The translations under genes and the position numbers were made by a program. From contig BSBM01000386.1 of NCBI GenBank assembly GCA_027924585.1, positions 6,774,501 through 6,838,500 on the forward strand: a stretch of DNA of 64,000 nt, given 5' to 3'. Position 1 is the stretch's first letter. Each line of letters opens with the position of its first letter. Below are positions 1 through 12,060 of this stretch, in pieces. The notes under the pieces were generated by a model, which had not been told where the DNA came from, searched no databases, and saw only the letters and a list, made by a program, of their open reading frames with translations. The stretch is from Larix kaempferi. Its lineage: Eukaryota; Streptophyta; Pinopsida; Pinales; Pinaceae.

Positions 1-305
1 ATCATAGCTAATCCTTCTCGCTCTATTGTCATATAGTTGTGCTCTGCTTGTGATAGCTTTCTACTGGAAAAGTAAATTGGATTGTCCATCTCACCTTCTC
101 CTGGCTGGGCCAATATAACGCCAAAAGTGATTCCTAACACATCCACATGGACATGGAACACCTTCTACCAATCAGGAAATGCAAGTATCGGAGCGTCTAC
201 CATTTTTTCTTTCAGAATGTTGAATGCTTTTTCACAATCTTCATTCCATTGTAAAATTTCGTCCTCCTTCAAAAGTTTCTCCAGTGGTGCAGTGATGGAT
301 GCACA
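1..305 (-). pseudogene. Z pol: RNase H N-terminal part (fragment)
   Basis: Read on the minus strand this encodes the start of a gypsy RNase H: residues resembling GVILAQPGEGEMDNPIYFSS, then RKL and an EREGLAM-like segment that reaches the window edge. The same block in A (10829-11224) and B (19072-19410) continues into FTDHSALKYL. RNase H degrades the RNA strand during reverse transcription. The frame is broken by stops, and the rest of the domain lies outside the window. Confidence 0.75.
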
Positions 306-1010
306 GTTGCAAATAAATCTTCTATATTACCCAGTATGACCCAAGGTGGATCGTAATTGTTTTACTGTCATAGGTTCTTGTAGATTTACAATGGCCACAA
401 TTTTTGTAGGATCGACCAGTACTCCAACTTTACACACAATATGTCCCAACAAGTTACCAAAAGGTACAAAGAAGATGCACTTCTGTAGGTTCAATGAAAT
501 CCCCATATGTCTACAAAAATCCAACATAAGTTGAAGGAGAGAAACATAGTCTTTGAGAAAACTATAGATTGTCCAATCATCCAAATAAACCTCTAAAAAC
601 TTATGAAGGAACTCGCGGAAAGTTGGGGTCATGATCCTCAAAAAGATAGTTGGTGCATTCTTAAGTCCAAATAGCATAACATTGTATGTGAATGACCCCC
701 ATTCAATAGTAAATGTAGTCTTCATCTTATCTTCTTCAGTGATTCTGACCTGATGATAGCTAAAGGATCCATTGGTGAAGGAATATACTTCATTCCCAGC
801 CACTTGGTCTAATACTCCGTCAATGAACAGTGTCGTAAATGGGTCATGAACACAACCAACATTCAGATTGTGGTAATCAACACAAACTCAAAGGTCCTCT
901 ATATCCTTCTTGCTCTGGATCATAATAGGGACGATCCATTCGGACTCATCAACTGGAAAAATTAGGTATGCAATCAACATGGAATCAATCCAATTTTTCA
1001 CATTTTTTTT
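306..1010 (-). pseudogene. Z pol: reverse transcriptase (degraded)
   Basis: The longest open piece is 327-803 on the minus strand (158 codons). It covers the RT fingers and palm: a SYHQVRITEEDKMKTTF segment, MLFGLKNAPTIF, and the catalytic motif YLDDW at 573-587, with both aspartates kept. It ends with the thumb-side LRSTLGHTG motif, followed by a stop. Upstream (803-1010) a CVDY-like segment is still recognisable across stops. The family copies RNA into DNA in virus-like particles. The two Asp residues are intact, but there is no continuous pol frame, so this is a dead copy. Confidence 0.85.
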
Positions 1011-2216
1011 ATCAGATGATTCAACCGATACGATTAATTATTTATAGGCTTTGCGTTTGGATTTAGTGCAATATTCATATCCCTGAGATCTCCCTGGATT
1101 CCTTTCATCTCTGTGAACTTTGCGGAAACAAGTCTTCATAATCTTTCAATAGAGATGTGACCTCAGATATTGTTTAGTCATCCCAGTAGTCCCCAATAGA
1201 TACCATATTTGGTTTTTCTTCACTGCCAATGTTGATTTTCTTCAGCTGGAAAGGTTATGTATAAATTGATCTGATATCTTCGGGTTTGGTGTGTCTAACT
1301 CCTGAGCACCTTTTGGTTCCTAGAAGATGACTTGTCGCAGTTGTTCCAGTTCATCTAGTTCTGGATTGTCTTGATCTACCTTTGCATAATAGATAGGTTT
1401 CCTCATCTATGGGATGGACAAGTGAAATTTTTCCCATTCTTGATGTGCAGTAAAAATATATGAGTGACCCACCTTCCACAGTTGGTCAATAAATAATGCA
1501 CCCTTGATAGCTATTAATGCTTCTATTACTATATCACTTGTTGAAGAGAAGGATAAATCTGGACAGAACTTGGCATGCAACTTCTTCCAGCAATTAGTTT
1601 GCCTCCTTGTTTCTTCATGTAGATACCAAGCTTTCAGGGATTTCGTAATAGGACAGAGCTCATGGAAAAATTTATGGACCCAAAAATATGGTTGTAAGCC
1701 TCTTGATTCCCATTGATGCTCACAACTATCAATATGTTGATAGGGATTGGTCTCCCCCATGTAGACTTCTTCTACCTTGTTATCCTGCAGAGATGGATTC
1801 AACTCAATCATTGAAGTTAGATAAGTTGTGTCCCAATCAAGTAAATAATCTTTGTGTGTTTCCCACCATCTCACGGGATTCCCTCTGAGTGTTGTGTCTA
1901 AGACATCCATACAACATTCTTCTTCTTGTAAAGATTACATTTCCTGCAGAAATGTATCCAAGTGAGTGGTCCCATCATATGTTGGTGTATGATTTAATTC
2001 TATTCCAATCCATCTAACTAATTTCACCAATGCAAAATTCCTAGATGATATCTCATGATGCTCATTTTTTCAATTGCCCCAAGCCTCTTCAAAATCACTA
2101 TCAAACGATTGAATACTTATTTAGTTTATTGAGCCCTCTGCAGTTGGATTCACATAGTCATCCCTCTTTCTTGTTGTTAGAGGGTAAATGTTTTCCAAAA
2201 CATCCATTTCCATATT
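1011..2216 (-). pseudogene. Z pol: protease-RT linker region (degraded)
   Basis: Spacer between protease and RT, as long as in A and B. The longest open piece, 1407-1910 minus (167 codons), has WWETHKDYLLDW, GETNPYQHIDSCEHQW and a WYLHEETRRQTNCW segment. These align in order with the linkers of B (17990-18300, ARWWATHKKSINGW) and A (12639-12938, DPRQHIEVCSQAWEERP). Positions 1040-1250 hold remnants of the LLKDYEDLFP-type segment that precedes RT. I do not know a function for this long linker. Its conserved Trp/His/Cys pattern resembles a second, gag-like fold, but that is inference. Confidence 0.6.
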
Positions 2217-2663
2217 TTATTGGATTGGCTCGGTGTATGGCAGACCTTGATGCAGATCTAGGGGTTGCATCACCTTCATGCCATTAGCTTCAAAGGTCAT
2301 CATTCTATTTTTCAGATTAATTATGCCATAGTTTTCATAGGCCCATTCAATTCCGAGCAACATTGTATAAGTATTTGTCTCACCCTTGATCTCAATTGAT
2401 TCAAAATATATGGTGTTTTTAACACCCCCTAAGTCCACTTCAGCATTCTCTAGACGACCAATGGGGAAAATACGATACTGATTTTCCATATGCAACTGAA
2501 TGGGAGAGTAGACAAGAGTTTCGGAACTCATTGCTTCCCATGAATTCTTTGTAAATATGTTCACATCATATCCTAAGTCCAACATCACATTCTTAATATT
2601 GAACAGTGCACTTGTGCATCCAGGCAGAATTCTCAACCAGTTCTCTTCCTTTGCCTTTGTCAC
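2217..2663 (-). pseudogene. Z pol: aspartic protease (retropepsin-like)
   Basis: An open piece of 148 codons. The active-site region reads LDLGYDVNIF, then PIQLHMENQYRIFPIGRL, a FESIEI strand and LLGIEWAYENYGIINL. B has the same order with LDLGSDVNIL and LLGIGWA. The catalytic triad is D-L-G rather than the D-T/S-G of most retropepsins. DLG triads are familiar from Athila-like plant gypsy elements. In this lineage the protease would cut the Gag-Pol polyprotein. The start shown is only the first Met after a stop, not a true start. Confidence 0.8.
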
Positions 2664-4087
2664 TCCAACTGCAGATTTCTTTCTGGTAGTGGAGCTCAGA
2701 TTTGTCCATCGATTTTCGTGACATCAGATAAGTTGTGAATCATGCCATGTAGCTTCTAAGTGGATTTCTCATCATCCAAGAAATCCTTCAGTAAGTGAAA
2801 CCATAATGAAATGGAGTCCTTTTCTTTATCAATACCTGATTCCTCTCCTCCAGCTCTTGTATCATTCGACCTGAATTGGTGGGACAGTATTGTACTCTCT
2901 TAGGCTAGTAGAGTTGGTATTTGACCAAACATATCCGTCGCTTCTCAGTAGCTCTCCTTTTGTTGGAATGGAATGTATTTAATCTTGTTTGGTGTTGCCT
3001 TCCTAATTATCAGGTAATTTGGTCATCTATGATTAGCTCCTGCTTTCACGCATGCCCAGGTGACAACAAAGCCTGTTGCAATTCAATCTTCTCAGGGTTC
3101 ACAATTTATAAAGTTGGTTGGTCTTCTTGTGTGATCTTCCCATTTAGAAATGAGCTCACGACATAGTATGAGTAGAGGACACCATGGTATTTTGGGTAGA
3201 GGACACCCACAAGAAAGGTGGCCAATTTAATTATAGTTGTAGCATCACAGTGGTCTTGTATGACCTCCTCCTCTTCCAACTCTGAATCCTCTTCCATGAC
3301 CTCCCCCTCCTGTCCCTGGGGGTTGATTAGATCCCTATAATATAGATCGATCTAATCTCTTTGTAAGGGCATCCAAGGCTTTGCATTTTTCAGTGTTGTG
3401 TGTAGTAGATCCACATAATTCATAGTAGACTATGTTGGGTACCGAAGAGTAATTCTGGAGGACTGGATAAAGTCGCGTTGGATGACCAAATGATTTTCAT
3501 ATCTCACAGAAGTCATTGGGGGAAGCACTTGGTGGCTCTAGGTATGACGGTCATACTATGGAATGGAATGGATTTGTTGCAGCAACCTGTGCAACTATCG
3601 CATTTGGTTTTGTATTGAACTATCCACTTAGCAGAAATTGTCCTCTTGTGGCCTTGGACATTATAGAGCATGATGTCCTTCTGTTGTGCAACCCATACAC
3701 CATACATGTGATCATTGTGCTTTTGGTACATTCAGATCCTAGAGTCTCTCAGTTATTTATGCTAGCTTATTATGCACTTGTTCCTTTTCAATAGAAGAGG
3801 ATGAAGTTCCCACTCCAATTCCCATAGAGTCTAGATAATTTTCCATAGACTCAATCTTCATCGCTTGCTCTAATGCGGTTTTGGGTGAGTCTATTACTTG
3901 TTGCAATAGTGGTATCTTTGTTAATGGAAACAAATCTTGAATAAACCATTCTTTATGATGGGCTTTGTGAACTGGATATTTTAATTTGGTTATCACGTAT
4001 CTAGATCGTCATCTGTACACCCAGGATGATTCTTCATTCATCTGTCGAATTTCCCTTAATTCCACAACACCCTGTTGTTCATACTTT
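2664..4087 (-). pseudogene. Z gag: C-terminal half with zinc-knuckle remnants
   Basis: Minus-strand gag remains, left of the H insertion. The open piece 3757-3996 contains HHKEWFIQDLFPLTKIPLLQQVIDSPKTALEQAMKIES in scattered form, matching QHKEWFIAALLPHIRLPLMQQ in B. Around 3375-3432 a knuckle reads Y-x2-C-x4-H-x4-C, with the first Cys changed to Tyr. The stretch 3513-3731 matches the A gag segment that follows its third knuckle (HMYG...). Gag would form the particle and bind RNA through the knuckles. Frames are broken throughout. Confidence 0.65.
4083..4087. repeat. Target-site duplication of solo LTR H (left copy, ACTTT)
   Basis: ACTTT directly precedes TGTAATGTCCCC. The same five bases follow the end of H at 30390-30394, and the Z gag homology resumes there. 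Confidence 0.8.
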
Positions 4088-4427
4088 TGTAATGTCCCCT
4101 CCTTAAAGCCTCCATGGTCATATTTCTAACCCACTCAATCCCTAAAAGTTATGTCAGAATTCAATAAATTTGTTGGGATTAATTTTGGTTCATAGTTGTT
4201 TAGTTTAATTAATTTAAGACATATAAAAGTGAAATAGTTCTTAATTTGTAAATATTTAGTTATTATTTAATATTGTGATGAGTTGGAAATTAGTAGGTGT
4301 CCCAGGAGGGTGCATAGGAGACTTAGTGGACCCTATGAACTATCTTCCAAAAAGGAAATTGGAAGAAAAGTAGAGAAAATCAAGAAATCAATTAAAAAGC
4401 TGGAAGGCAGCATAAAAGTAGGAAATT

Positions 4428-6011
4428 TGTTGGTTTTTATCACTGTTCTAGAGGTTTCCAATGTAGACCCAGGTTTTTCACGGTTTCAAGGAACCAACAA
4501 AACCCCTTCTCACGGGCCCTTTCGGCAACAGCCTGTGAACAGACTGAGGTCTCACCCGAGGTGTAGCTATGGAGGTGCTGCGGAATCAGGTTTCCATAGC
4601 GACGTGATGAGTTTTCCAAACAAAACTATTGCGCAACGTGTTGTGGGACTCGTACTGCGGACTGAAGACTATGCGACGATAGTCTGTGTCAGGGTCCTCA
4701 CTACTACAAGCTAGAATACTTGCACAACCAGCGCATCTACAGACTGCGCGGCTCGGACATGATGCAAATAATAGGACAGCACAACTGACTTATACGCTTC
4801 CTCTTTAGACTTAACCACTATGAAGCATTTACTTATTACTTTATTCACCCATCTACTGCCTTAGATTATTTAACCTTATAACTGATGTAAACAGATGAAA
4901 CACACTATACTGCACACTTATGGTGTTGCACGTCAAAAGAGTTACACAACCTGAATTCTACATACACATGTGATTATTCAACGAACTGATACTTTCACAG
5001 ACTTAGAATACTGCACATTCATCATTCATCCATACATGTGATACTTAACATATTATTCCCATATCCCTCCTATGGAGAATACATATAAAAGCACTAACAT
5101 AACAACTGATAAATGAGAATTCAAGCATCCATTGTAAGCAAACAGACAAGTGTAAAACATAAGCAATCACACTACACAAGATTTAACGTGGTTCACACCC
5201 AGGATGGGAGCTACGTCCACAAGAACTGTTGTTGTATTAGTCTTTGGGAAAGGTACAATAGTTCTTGTCTGTGCACGCAGCTGCAGACTCTCTTCTCTCT
5301 CAATAGGCCTCTGCGAACATAGCTTGCGGAGCCTTTACAAAAATGTCTCTCAACAGAGATCTATTCAATAAACAATGAGAATAATAACAAATGAAGAGTA
5401 ACCCTTTGCCTTACAAAATGTGCCTTATTTATAGATCATGCGCGTAGGTCATGTCTTTACAATTCGAAGTCTAAATAGGTTTACAAAACTGTCAGAGTTT
5501 CCAGGTAACCAGACTTGCTAGTTTTTGGTAGCGAATCTTCCATCGTGGTCGCCTTCAGCGCATGCTCACATAGCTATCAGCCTCCCTGTCGCGCACATGC
5601 CAACAGGTCACTTTCACCGAGCCATTCTTCCTCTAACGGCCTTATGTGACTGGTTTGTGTAGTGGTTCTTTCATATGTGCGACCAGTCGCTTTCCTTCCA
5701 CATTGCTCCTTACCCGTCGCCTGGAAATCATGGAGCATCTTTACCAAAAATAGACCACCGATGGTCTAACCGGATTTTGTCTCGTCTTCCATCCAACCTT
5801 ATGCCTTGCCGGATCTCCATATATCAGGCTCTTCATAGCACTGTCTCCTCGCATCACTGTACTTCGCAGCTCTTCCGACACTGCACTGCGTGCAACTTTG
5901 CAGCATCCTAAAATCTAACTTACTCAAAAATCCTTCAACTAAACTGTGCTCAACTCCGCAGTTCCAAAATCTGACTTGCTCAAAAATTCCCCACTTGGGC
6001 CAAGCACAACA
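4428..6011 (-). repeat. A 3' LTR
   Basis: 1584 bp, beginning TGTTGG and ending CACAACA. It aligns along its whole length with 27493-29063 and with the C LTR at 31986-33568. It contains a TATA box (minus strand, 5423-5433) and the conserved 15-base motif GAGGTCTCACCCGAG (4546-4560). Small ORFs inside it (for example 4283-4714 and 5113-5322) have no family resemblance and are not annotated as genes. Confidence 0.9.
5423..5433 (-). promoter_or_regulatory. TATA box of A LTR (3' copy)
   Basis: On the minus strand it reads TATAAATAAGG. It is conserved in the 5' LTR of A (28486-28496) and in C (around 32983-32993), inside an otherwise variable stretch. Confidence 0.6.
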
Positions 6012-6049
6012 GGCCCCTAACACTTACATGTGGCTCGTCCCCGAGCCAC
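6012..6049 (-). promoter_or_regulatory. A polypurine tract and conserved hairpin
   Basis: On the minus strand, GTGTTAGGGGCC directly abuts the LTR start TGTTG and acts as the plus-strand primer tract. Ten or so bases further upstream (6030-6049) is a perfect inverted repeat GTGGCTCG / CGAGCCAC with a 4-base loop. In A the hairpin overlaps the last codons of ORF3. C (33587-33606) and B (24221-24240) have the same structure in the same place. Confidence 0.7.
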
Positions 6050-8893
6050 CTTCAACTTCTACTTCTCCCAGTTGTTCCTCCTCCTACCAGGATAGCTTCG
6101 CAGCGAACTCATTGTATGTAACAATCAACTTTCCAACTGCTTCCTTGGTGCCTTGCTCAACCTGTTTGATGGTTTCCAACATCTCAGGTGCGATATCATC
6201 ATCGGCTTGTCCTTCCACCTGTTCTTGACCTTCGTGCAGCTCCTTTAAATTCTCCTCGATCTCCTGCGAGATGATGTGGGCTTCCTCCTTCAAGGGATGT
6301 GATTTATCCCCCATTTCAATCTCTTTCTCTCTTAATGCTTGAACTTCCTTTTTCAGCTTGCTAACTTTTGCATATCGCTGGAGTCTTTCTCTTGGATTCA
6401 GCACTTTAAATTCCGCATCCAGCAGTTCTAATGTTGCCTGCTTATCCTTCACAGTGTTCTTGACTTCCAGCAACTGTGGGTCTTCTTCAAGTGTTGTGAA
6501 CATTTTTGTTATCATCTAGCAGATGTTGGCACTTAGCCACTTCAATGGCTATATTTTCTGTTGCAGCCTTCACTTCCTTAGCTCTTAATTGTTGCTGATC
6601 AGGTGAATTCTGCACTTCTAACACAGCAATCTTAGCTTCATAACTGATCTCCATATCCTTCATCTCTTCCTTGAGCTCATTAACCACCTCGTCGATCTTG
6701 ACGATAGTGTCCATGGGGTCTAGTTGTACATCGCACTCGGATATGTCCTCCGCTACTGTGGTGATCGTAGACTCTAGTCTCTTCCGTCGATCATGCTCAT
6801 CTTGCAATTCCATATCCCTCCGCGAGCTAGCTTATTCCAACTTCCTATTAGTTGCTTGCAGCTTAGCTTGTTGGTTCAGAGCATCCATACTTCGTTCATG
6901 AATCTCCTCAACAACCTGCAGATGCAGATTGTGCAGACCGAAAAGTGGGATCTTCGCAATATCAAGATGCACACACTCTACGTCCTTCGTGTCCAACATT
7001 ATTTGTTATGGTAGTGGAAGCCTTACACTTACAGGATCAAGATGGACAATGTGGGACTTCGCAGGCACGATCATGGATAGCTGCGGCATCTTCTGCTGCA
7101 AAGTACCTCTTGACTTTCCTTTAGACTCTGAGTCTCGTGACAAGGGTAATCTTTTGTGTACTTCTTCAATCTTCTTCGTAACTCCTTGCAGCGTGGTAAG
7201 GTTTTCCTGCAAAGCTTCTTGAATCACTTTGTCTTTTTTCTCCTTCTCAATCATTAGATCTTCCTTATGTTTTGTGACCTTTACCACTATCATGTCAAAA
7301 TCATCATCATGAAGTATCGCTTCTGAAATGCCTCTAGTGGATTTCTGCTTCTTCCTCTGCACCTTAGGCTGTACAGGGCTTTCGACTTCCTTCCTTTTTC
7401 CTGTCTATTTTTATTCAATGATGGGACATGGAATGGGATTGTCCTCGCCGGAGTCGATTTTGATATCCACAATTTCAACTCGAAACTCCGCAGGCCATTC
7501 CTTCATGATATTATCAATATCGTCTTCACCCATATGGTATCTCCCTGTGAACCATTTAGGGTTCTTTCTCTGTGCCTTGGCTAAAATGTGAATAGACCGC
7601 ATGTCAGCATAAAAATTTATAGTACGAATATACTTGGCTATTACCTCTTTTGTTATCCAAGGCGTGACACTGATGGCCTTGTGCATCTGCTGATAATAAG
7701 TGTAGAATACTTCGGCTGTCGCGTGCTGCCTTTGCGAATTCAAGTTTTCCCAAAGGTTCACATAGCGGGCTCCCTGTAATCGTCGCTGTCGATTATTACA
7801 CTGACGTAATACTTCGGGTCCTTCCATCCTACGAGCGCGATCAGCACTATTAACCATGTAAAGTGGAAATTACCACCATTTATCTGTGTGTCGTTTAGTT
7901 CCTCCAAGAACTCATTCAACAAGTATTGACACCAGTTGTATTTTCCTCCCTCTGCGACTGCGGCACCAAGTAGTACTGCACTCGTAGGTACCTCCAATGG
8001 TCTGGATTTTCTGAGAATCTTGTTGGCTAACCGTTACATGAAAAACCGTGTTTCCTTATCATCTATGTCCTATGTCTGAAAGCCTCTCTTTCCTTTGATG
8101 GTTGTTTGAGTTTTCTTCATCTTCACAGCCACTTCTTTGTCCTTGCTTTTCCCTTGGAAAAACTACTTCAAATCTTCACCTCTTTTGCTCAATCCAGTGA
8201 TCCGGTGGATTAAGTCAATGTTTAGGTCGATATTGCGGTCAAGCCACAAATATCCATGGTGGATGTGCAACATCATATTTCGCACCACCACATTCAGTTC
8301 TGGCGTTCTGTCGACAGATTGAGCAATCCCTACTGGACTACTCCAGAAAACCAACTTTCCGCGACCAAGGTGAGGTTCCCTTTCACGTCTTTCTTCCAGC
8401 ACATATATTGGTCCAGCTAAAATCGTGGAAACTTAGGTTCATTCGGCTCCTTCTGCATTTGAAGCAGATCATAGTCTTCCCACTTACCTTCTTGAATCTT
8501 ACCGAACAGGGTTGCGTCCACCTCGACATGTTTTGATATAGGTGAGAGCGGAATGTCCTACTTGGCATTCTTCATTAGCTTGATTACCGGTGAATCCATT
8601 GCACGCGGCGAGATATAGTCATGGGTGAATTTCAATGGTATCTCCTTATCAGCCAGCAGAGCCTGCGGCACTGTGGAACTCATCTTTGGTTGCTTCATTT
8701 TCGTCCTGACTAGTCCTTTTCCTTTGTCTTCCATTATTGGAGCGTGTCTTGGTGACCTTCTGGAAGCTTGACCCTATTCTATGACAACTTTCTTGTTGGG
8801 GGTTCTCATCAACCCTTCGATTCCCCCGTACCTGAATACCTTCACAGTCTCCTGGACCATGAACTCTTCCTCAATGGAGGACCTTTCAGACAT
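6024..8893 (-). pseudogene. A ORF3: third gene between integrase and 3' LTR (degraded)
   Basis: The start is the ATG at 8893-8891 (MSERSSIEEEF), chosen because C has a matching start (MFEWFTIEEEF) at 36485. The N-terminal half holds HIHHGYLWLDRNIDLNIDLI and ITGLSKRGED (8163-8402), then VLLGAAVAEG, NWCQYLLNEFLEELNDTQ and TWLIVLIALVGWK (7758-7997), then an acidic segment DDIDNIMKEWPAEF. The C-terminal part (about 6084-7362) is a Glu/Lys/Leu-rich coiled coil. The frame ends at TAA 6024 after an in-frame TAG at 6084. No transmembrane helix or signal peptide is visible, so it is not an ordinary envelope protein. Function is unknown, and several stops and frameshifts kill it. Confidence 0.75.
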
Positions 8894-9545
8894 TCACTGG
8901 ACGGATCTGGGAAAAGCAACAAAATCGCTGATAACTTGCTGTAAACAATCACATAGTATCAGTCGCAAGAAAATCCGAAGGATTCGGTAATGCCCGCGAG
9001 GCCAAATACAGCGGTATTTATAGACGCAGCTAGCCTCCTCTACACCCCTTAACGGCTAGATAAGCATTAAATGTGGTATTCGTTGGCCAAATTCGACGAA
9101 TATTTGGGTCCTTTCGTTCATTAACTCATTCAGAATGGTTATTTCTTCGTTAAATGCTAAAGCGGTCACTGACAAAGTACTGTACAACAGCTATATTTGC
9201 GACCGATAGTGTAACGGCTATTTTTCTAGAATGTTGCATCAAATTGCGTAGCATTCGTCACTACACCTATGCAGTGACTTCGCGGTGCCTAATTTCCTGC
9301 TTCTGAACTTAGCTGCCTTTCCCGTTCAACTTGATCTTCACAGTTGCATTCTGGTCTCGCAACTACGCAGTTCCTTTTTTCTTTTTCTCTTTTTTTTTTT
9401 TTTTTTTGGCACAGCTTCACTGCTAAACAAGTACGACGCGGTATATACACTTTCTTCATCACACTTCACATATAGACTCTTTCTACCTTCTAGTTCCCAA
9501 TTTCAACTGTACTTGGCACTTAGAAATTTCCTTTCTTTCTAGTCA
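8894..9545 (-). promoter_or_regulatory. A integrase-ORF3 spacer with TATA box
   Basis: Non-coding spacer between the end of integrase and the ORF3 start. TATAAATA lies at 9022-9015 on the minus strand, 129 bp upstream of the ORF3 ATG. C (36606-36599, TATAAGTA) and B (21188-21195, TATAAATA) have a counterpart at 121 and 119 bp. A run of T near 9384-9406 is poly-A on the element strand. No gene was seen here; the ORF 9285-9542 is an accidental opening. Confidence 0.55.
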
Positions 9546-10800
9546 TCACGGGTTCTGCAAAGCAGGACTATCCCGATAGGTTTTTAGTCTGCTTCCATTG
9601 ACTAGACCGGGCAAGTTATCTCTTGCTAACGTGGCTAACTGGACTGTGCCACCATTAGTTACATGTAAAACAGTATATGGACCAAGCCAATCCATTTTAA
9701 ACTTTCCAGGAAACCTCATAAACTTGCTATCATACAGGAGGACTAGATCACCTACCCGAAAGGTCTTGTTTTTTATATGGTGATCATGCCATGCTTTTTC
9801 TCTTTCTTTCTGCACTTGTTGTTGAAATCCTGCAATGAATCGATCCTCCTCCAGACTAACCAAGTGTAGAATCCTTTCTTCCAGTGCGTCGCGCTCTGCC
9901 ATGCCTGTGAATGCAGCTATTCTCAAGCTGGGAACAATGTACTCCATTGGCATTATTGCTTCCTGTCGATAGGCCAGCCTAAAAGGTGTGTGGCCAGTCA
10001 AATTTTGAAAGTAGTTCTATATGCCCATAAAATGGCTGGAATGCATAGGTCCCAGTCATCCCTATTCACATTGCATACCTTAGTTAGCGAATTCTCCAGT
10101 ACTTTATTGAACACTTCAACAGTTCCATTCGCTTGCAGATGATATGGCGTACTTCGCTGATGATGAATGCGGAACTCATTTGTCAATGCTTCTATAGTTC
10201 TGTTCAGGAAATGAGTGCCTTTATCACTCATCAAAATATTCAGGCATCCAAACCTTGTAAGGATGTCTTCAAATATGAACTGCACGGCAATACCTGCGCT
10301 ACAGTCCTTCACTAGCTTCGCTTCTGCCCATCTAGTGAGGTAGTCAGTTGCAGTAATAATATACCTCATACTAGTTCTTTTCCCCGGTGGGTTTATAGGT
10401 CCCACAAAATCAATTGCCCATTTCTCAAATTCCTGTAATGTCAACTGTGGATTCAATGGCATTTCCTCTCTTCGCGATGACCTTCCTATCCTCTGACAGA
10501 CATCGCAGCTCTAGCAATGCTCATTTGCATCTTTGTGAATCGTGGGCCACCATAGCCCTGCCCACAGTATCTTCTGCGCAGTGGCTCTTCCTGCGTAGTG
10601 ACCTCCTACTGCTCTGGAATGTGCATCAGCCAATATGAATGGTTTCTCGTTCTCTAACACACACCTGCATAGTACTTCATCCAGCCCTAATTTGTATAGT
10701 TGTCCAGAAATTATGGTGAAGTATGCTGCTCTTACTACCAATTGCTTCTTCTGCTACATAGTAATATCTATGGGTGCTAACCCAGTAGTCAAGAAGTCTA
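9546..10800 (-). pseudogene. A pol: integrase (degraded)
   Basis: Three open pieces in order. 10511-10741 has the N-terminal zinc-binding part (HSRAVGGHYAG, then a CDVC-type pair across a stop). 9998-10462 has the core: AIDFVGP (first Asp), MSDKGTHF (second Asp) and NGTVEVFNK (Glu). 9546-10001 has the C-terminal domain ([41 protein letters not shown]). The DDE triad is therefore visible, but the frame is broken between the pieces. Integrase inserts the DNA copy and makes the 5-bp duplication. The C-terminal end shows no chromodomain. Confidence 0.85.
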
Positions 10801-11300
10801 TGATGTCTTTATAATATTCATCAGCTATCTAGATGGAAAACAACTGTGCATCAGGCAGATTTTCTTCAAGGTTCGTAGGCTCTTCTTCTGACTCGATCCT
10901 TGATAGATGATCAGGTCTTAAGTTCAATCTGCCCGACTTAACCACTATTTCAAAGTCATACTCCTGAAAGAGTAATAACCATCTGCAGATTCGCCCCCCT
11001 AACACTAGCTTGTTGACCAGGTATTTCAAAGCAGAATGGTCAGTGAACATAGAGAAGTGTGCACCAAGCAAATAGTGCTTGAACTTCTGCAGTGCATAGA
11101 CCATAGCTAGGCCTTCTCTCTCAGTAGTGGTATAATTTTTCTCTGCAGACAAGAGCTTCCTGCTCGAAAATGCAATGGGATGGTCAATACCTCCCTCTCC
11201 TAGTTGTGCTAAGACAACTCCCAATGCTATACATGAGGCATTGACATGGACATGAAACGGCTTCTCCTAGTCAGGAAAAACTAGGGTCGACGTAGTTACC
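10801..11300 (-). pseudogene. A pol: RNase H
   Basis: The open piece 10829-11224 (131 codons) reads ALGVVLAQ-like start, FSSRKL, TTTEREGLAMVYALQKFKHYLLG, FTDHSALKYLVNK, then the connection segment FEIVVKSGRLNLRPDHLSR that leads to integrase. The VHVNAS segment just upstream (about 11240) carries the first acidic position as Asn where B has VHVDAS. Stops occur at 11225 and beyond. Confidence 0.8.
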
Positions 11301-12060
11301 ATTTTCTCTTTTAAGGTGTCAAAGCCTTGTTCACACTCTGCATTCTAGATGAATGGCACATCTTTCTTTAATAGCTTCTCCATAGCTGAGGTTATCTGTG
11401 CATAACCTTTTATAAACTTCCTGTAGTAACCGGTATGCCCCAATGTAGTGCGCAGCTTCTTAACTGAATTCGGTGTCGGCAAATTTACAATGACTGCGAT
11501 CTTCGCAGGGTCAACCATCAAGTCCTGCTTGCACATAATGTGTCCCAACATAATTCCATAGGGTACACAAAAGATACACTTCTTCAGGTTTAATGACATT
11601 TGAAGCTATCTACATTTTTCTAGCATCAATCTGAGATTTGCACAATGGTCCTTCAGCAACCCAAATACTGTCCAATCATCAAAATAAGCTTCTAAGAACT
11701 TATGCATGAAATCCTTAAATGTTACGACCACAACTCTGGAAAAGATGGCAGGTGCGTTCTTCAGACCAAATGGCATCACTGTGTACTGGAACGACCCCCA
11801 TTCGGTGGCAAAAGTGGTCTTATGTCTATCTGCGGGATCAATTCTTATCTAATGATGTCCCAAAAGTCCATCAATAAAGGAATATGCTTCATTTCCTCCA
11901 ACATTATCAAGTACCTCATCAGTGAAAGGAGTAGGAAATGGGTCATGCATTGAACCATCGTTCAACTTGATGAGATCCACACAAATCTTAATCTCGCCTT
12001 TTGTCTTTTTATCTTAGACGACCATAGGGATTATCACTCAGACTCCTCGACCGGCTTGAT
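11301..12060 (-). pseudogene. A pol: reverse transcriptase
   Basis: Nearly full RT read through a few stops. Visible are ICVDL, the KTTFATEW segment, MPFGLKNAPAIFSRVV, the catalytic motif YFDDW at 11672-11686 (both Asp present), then LNLKKCIFCVPYG, a LGHIMCKQ segment and [19 protein letters not shown] (11345-11599). Several stops fall where Gln or Trp is expected from B or C. The domain length is normal, unlike B, where this region has been deleted. Confidence 0.85.

Noticed and set aside
4423-4427. Target duplication for A
   Set aside because: AAATT versus AAAGC agree in only three bases, so it cannot be called; the 20-base match nearby is a repeat within H.
4283-4714. 143-codon plus-strand ORF
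   Set aside because: Spans the end of H and the start of the A LTR; chimeric and without homology.
9285-9542. Plus-strand ORF with poly-Phe
   Set aside because: It is the T run of the A spacer; no support for a gene.
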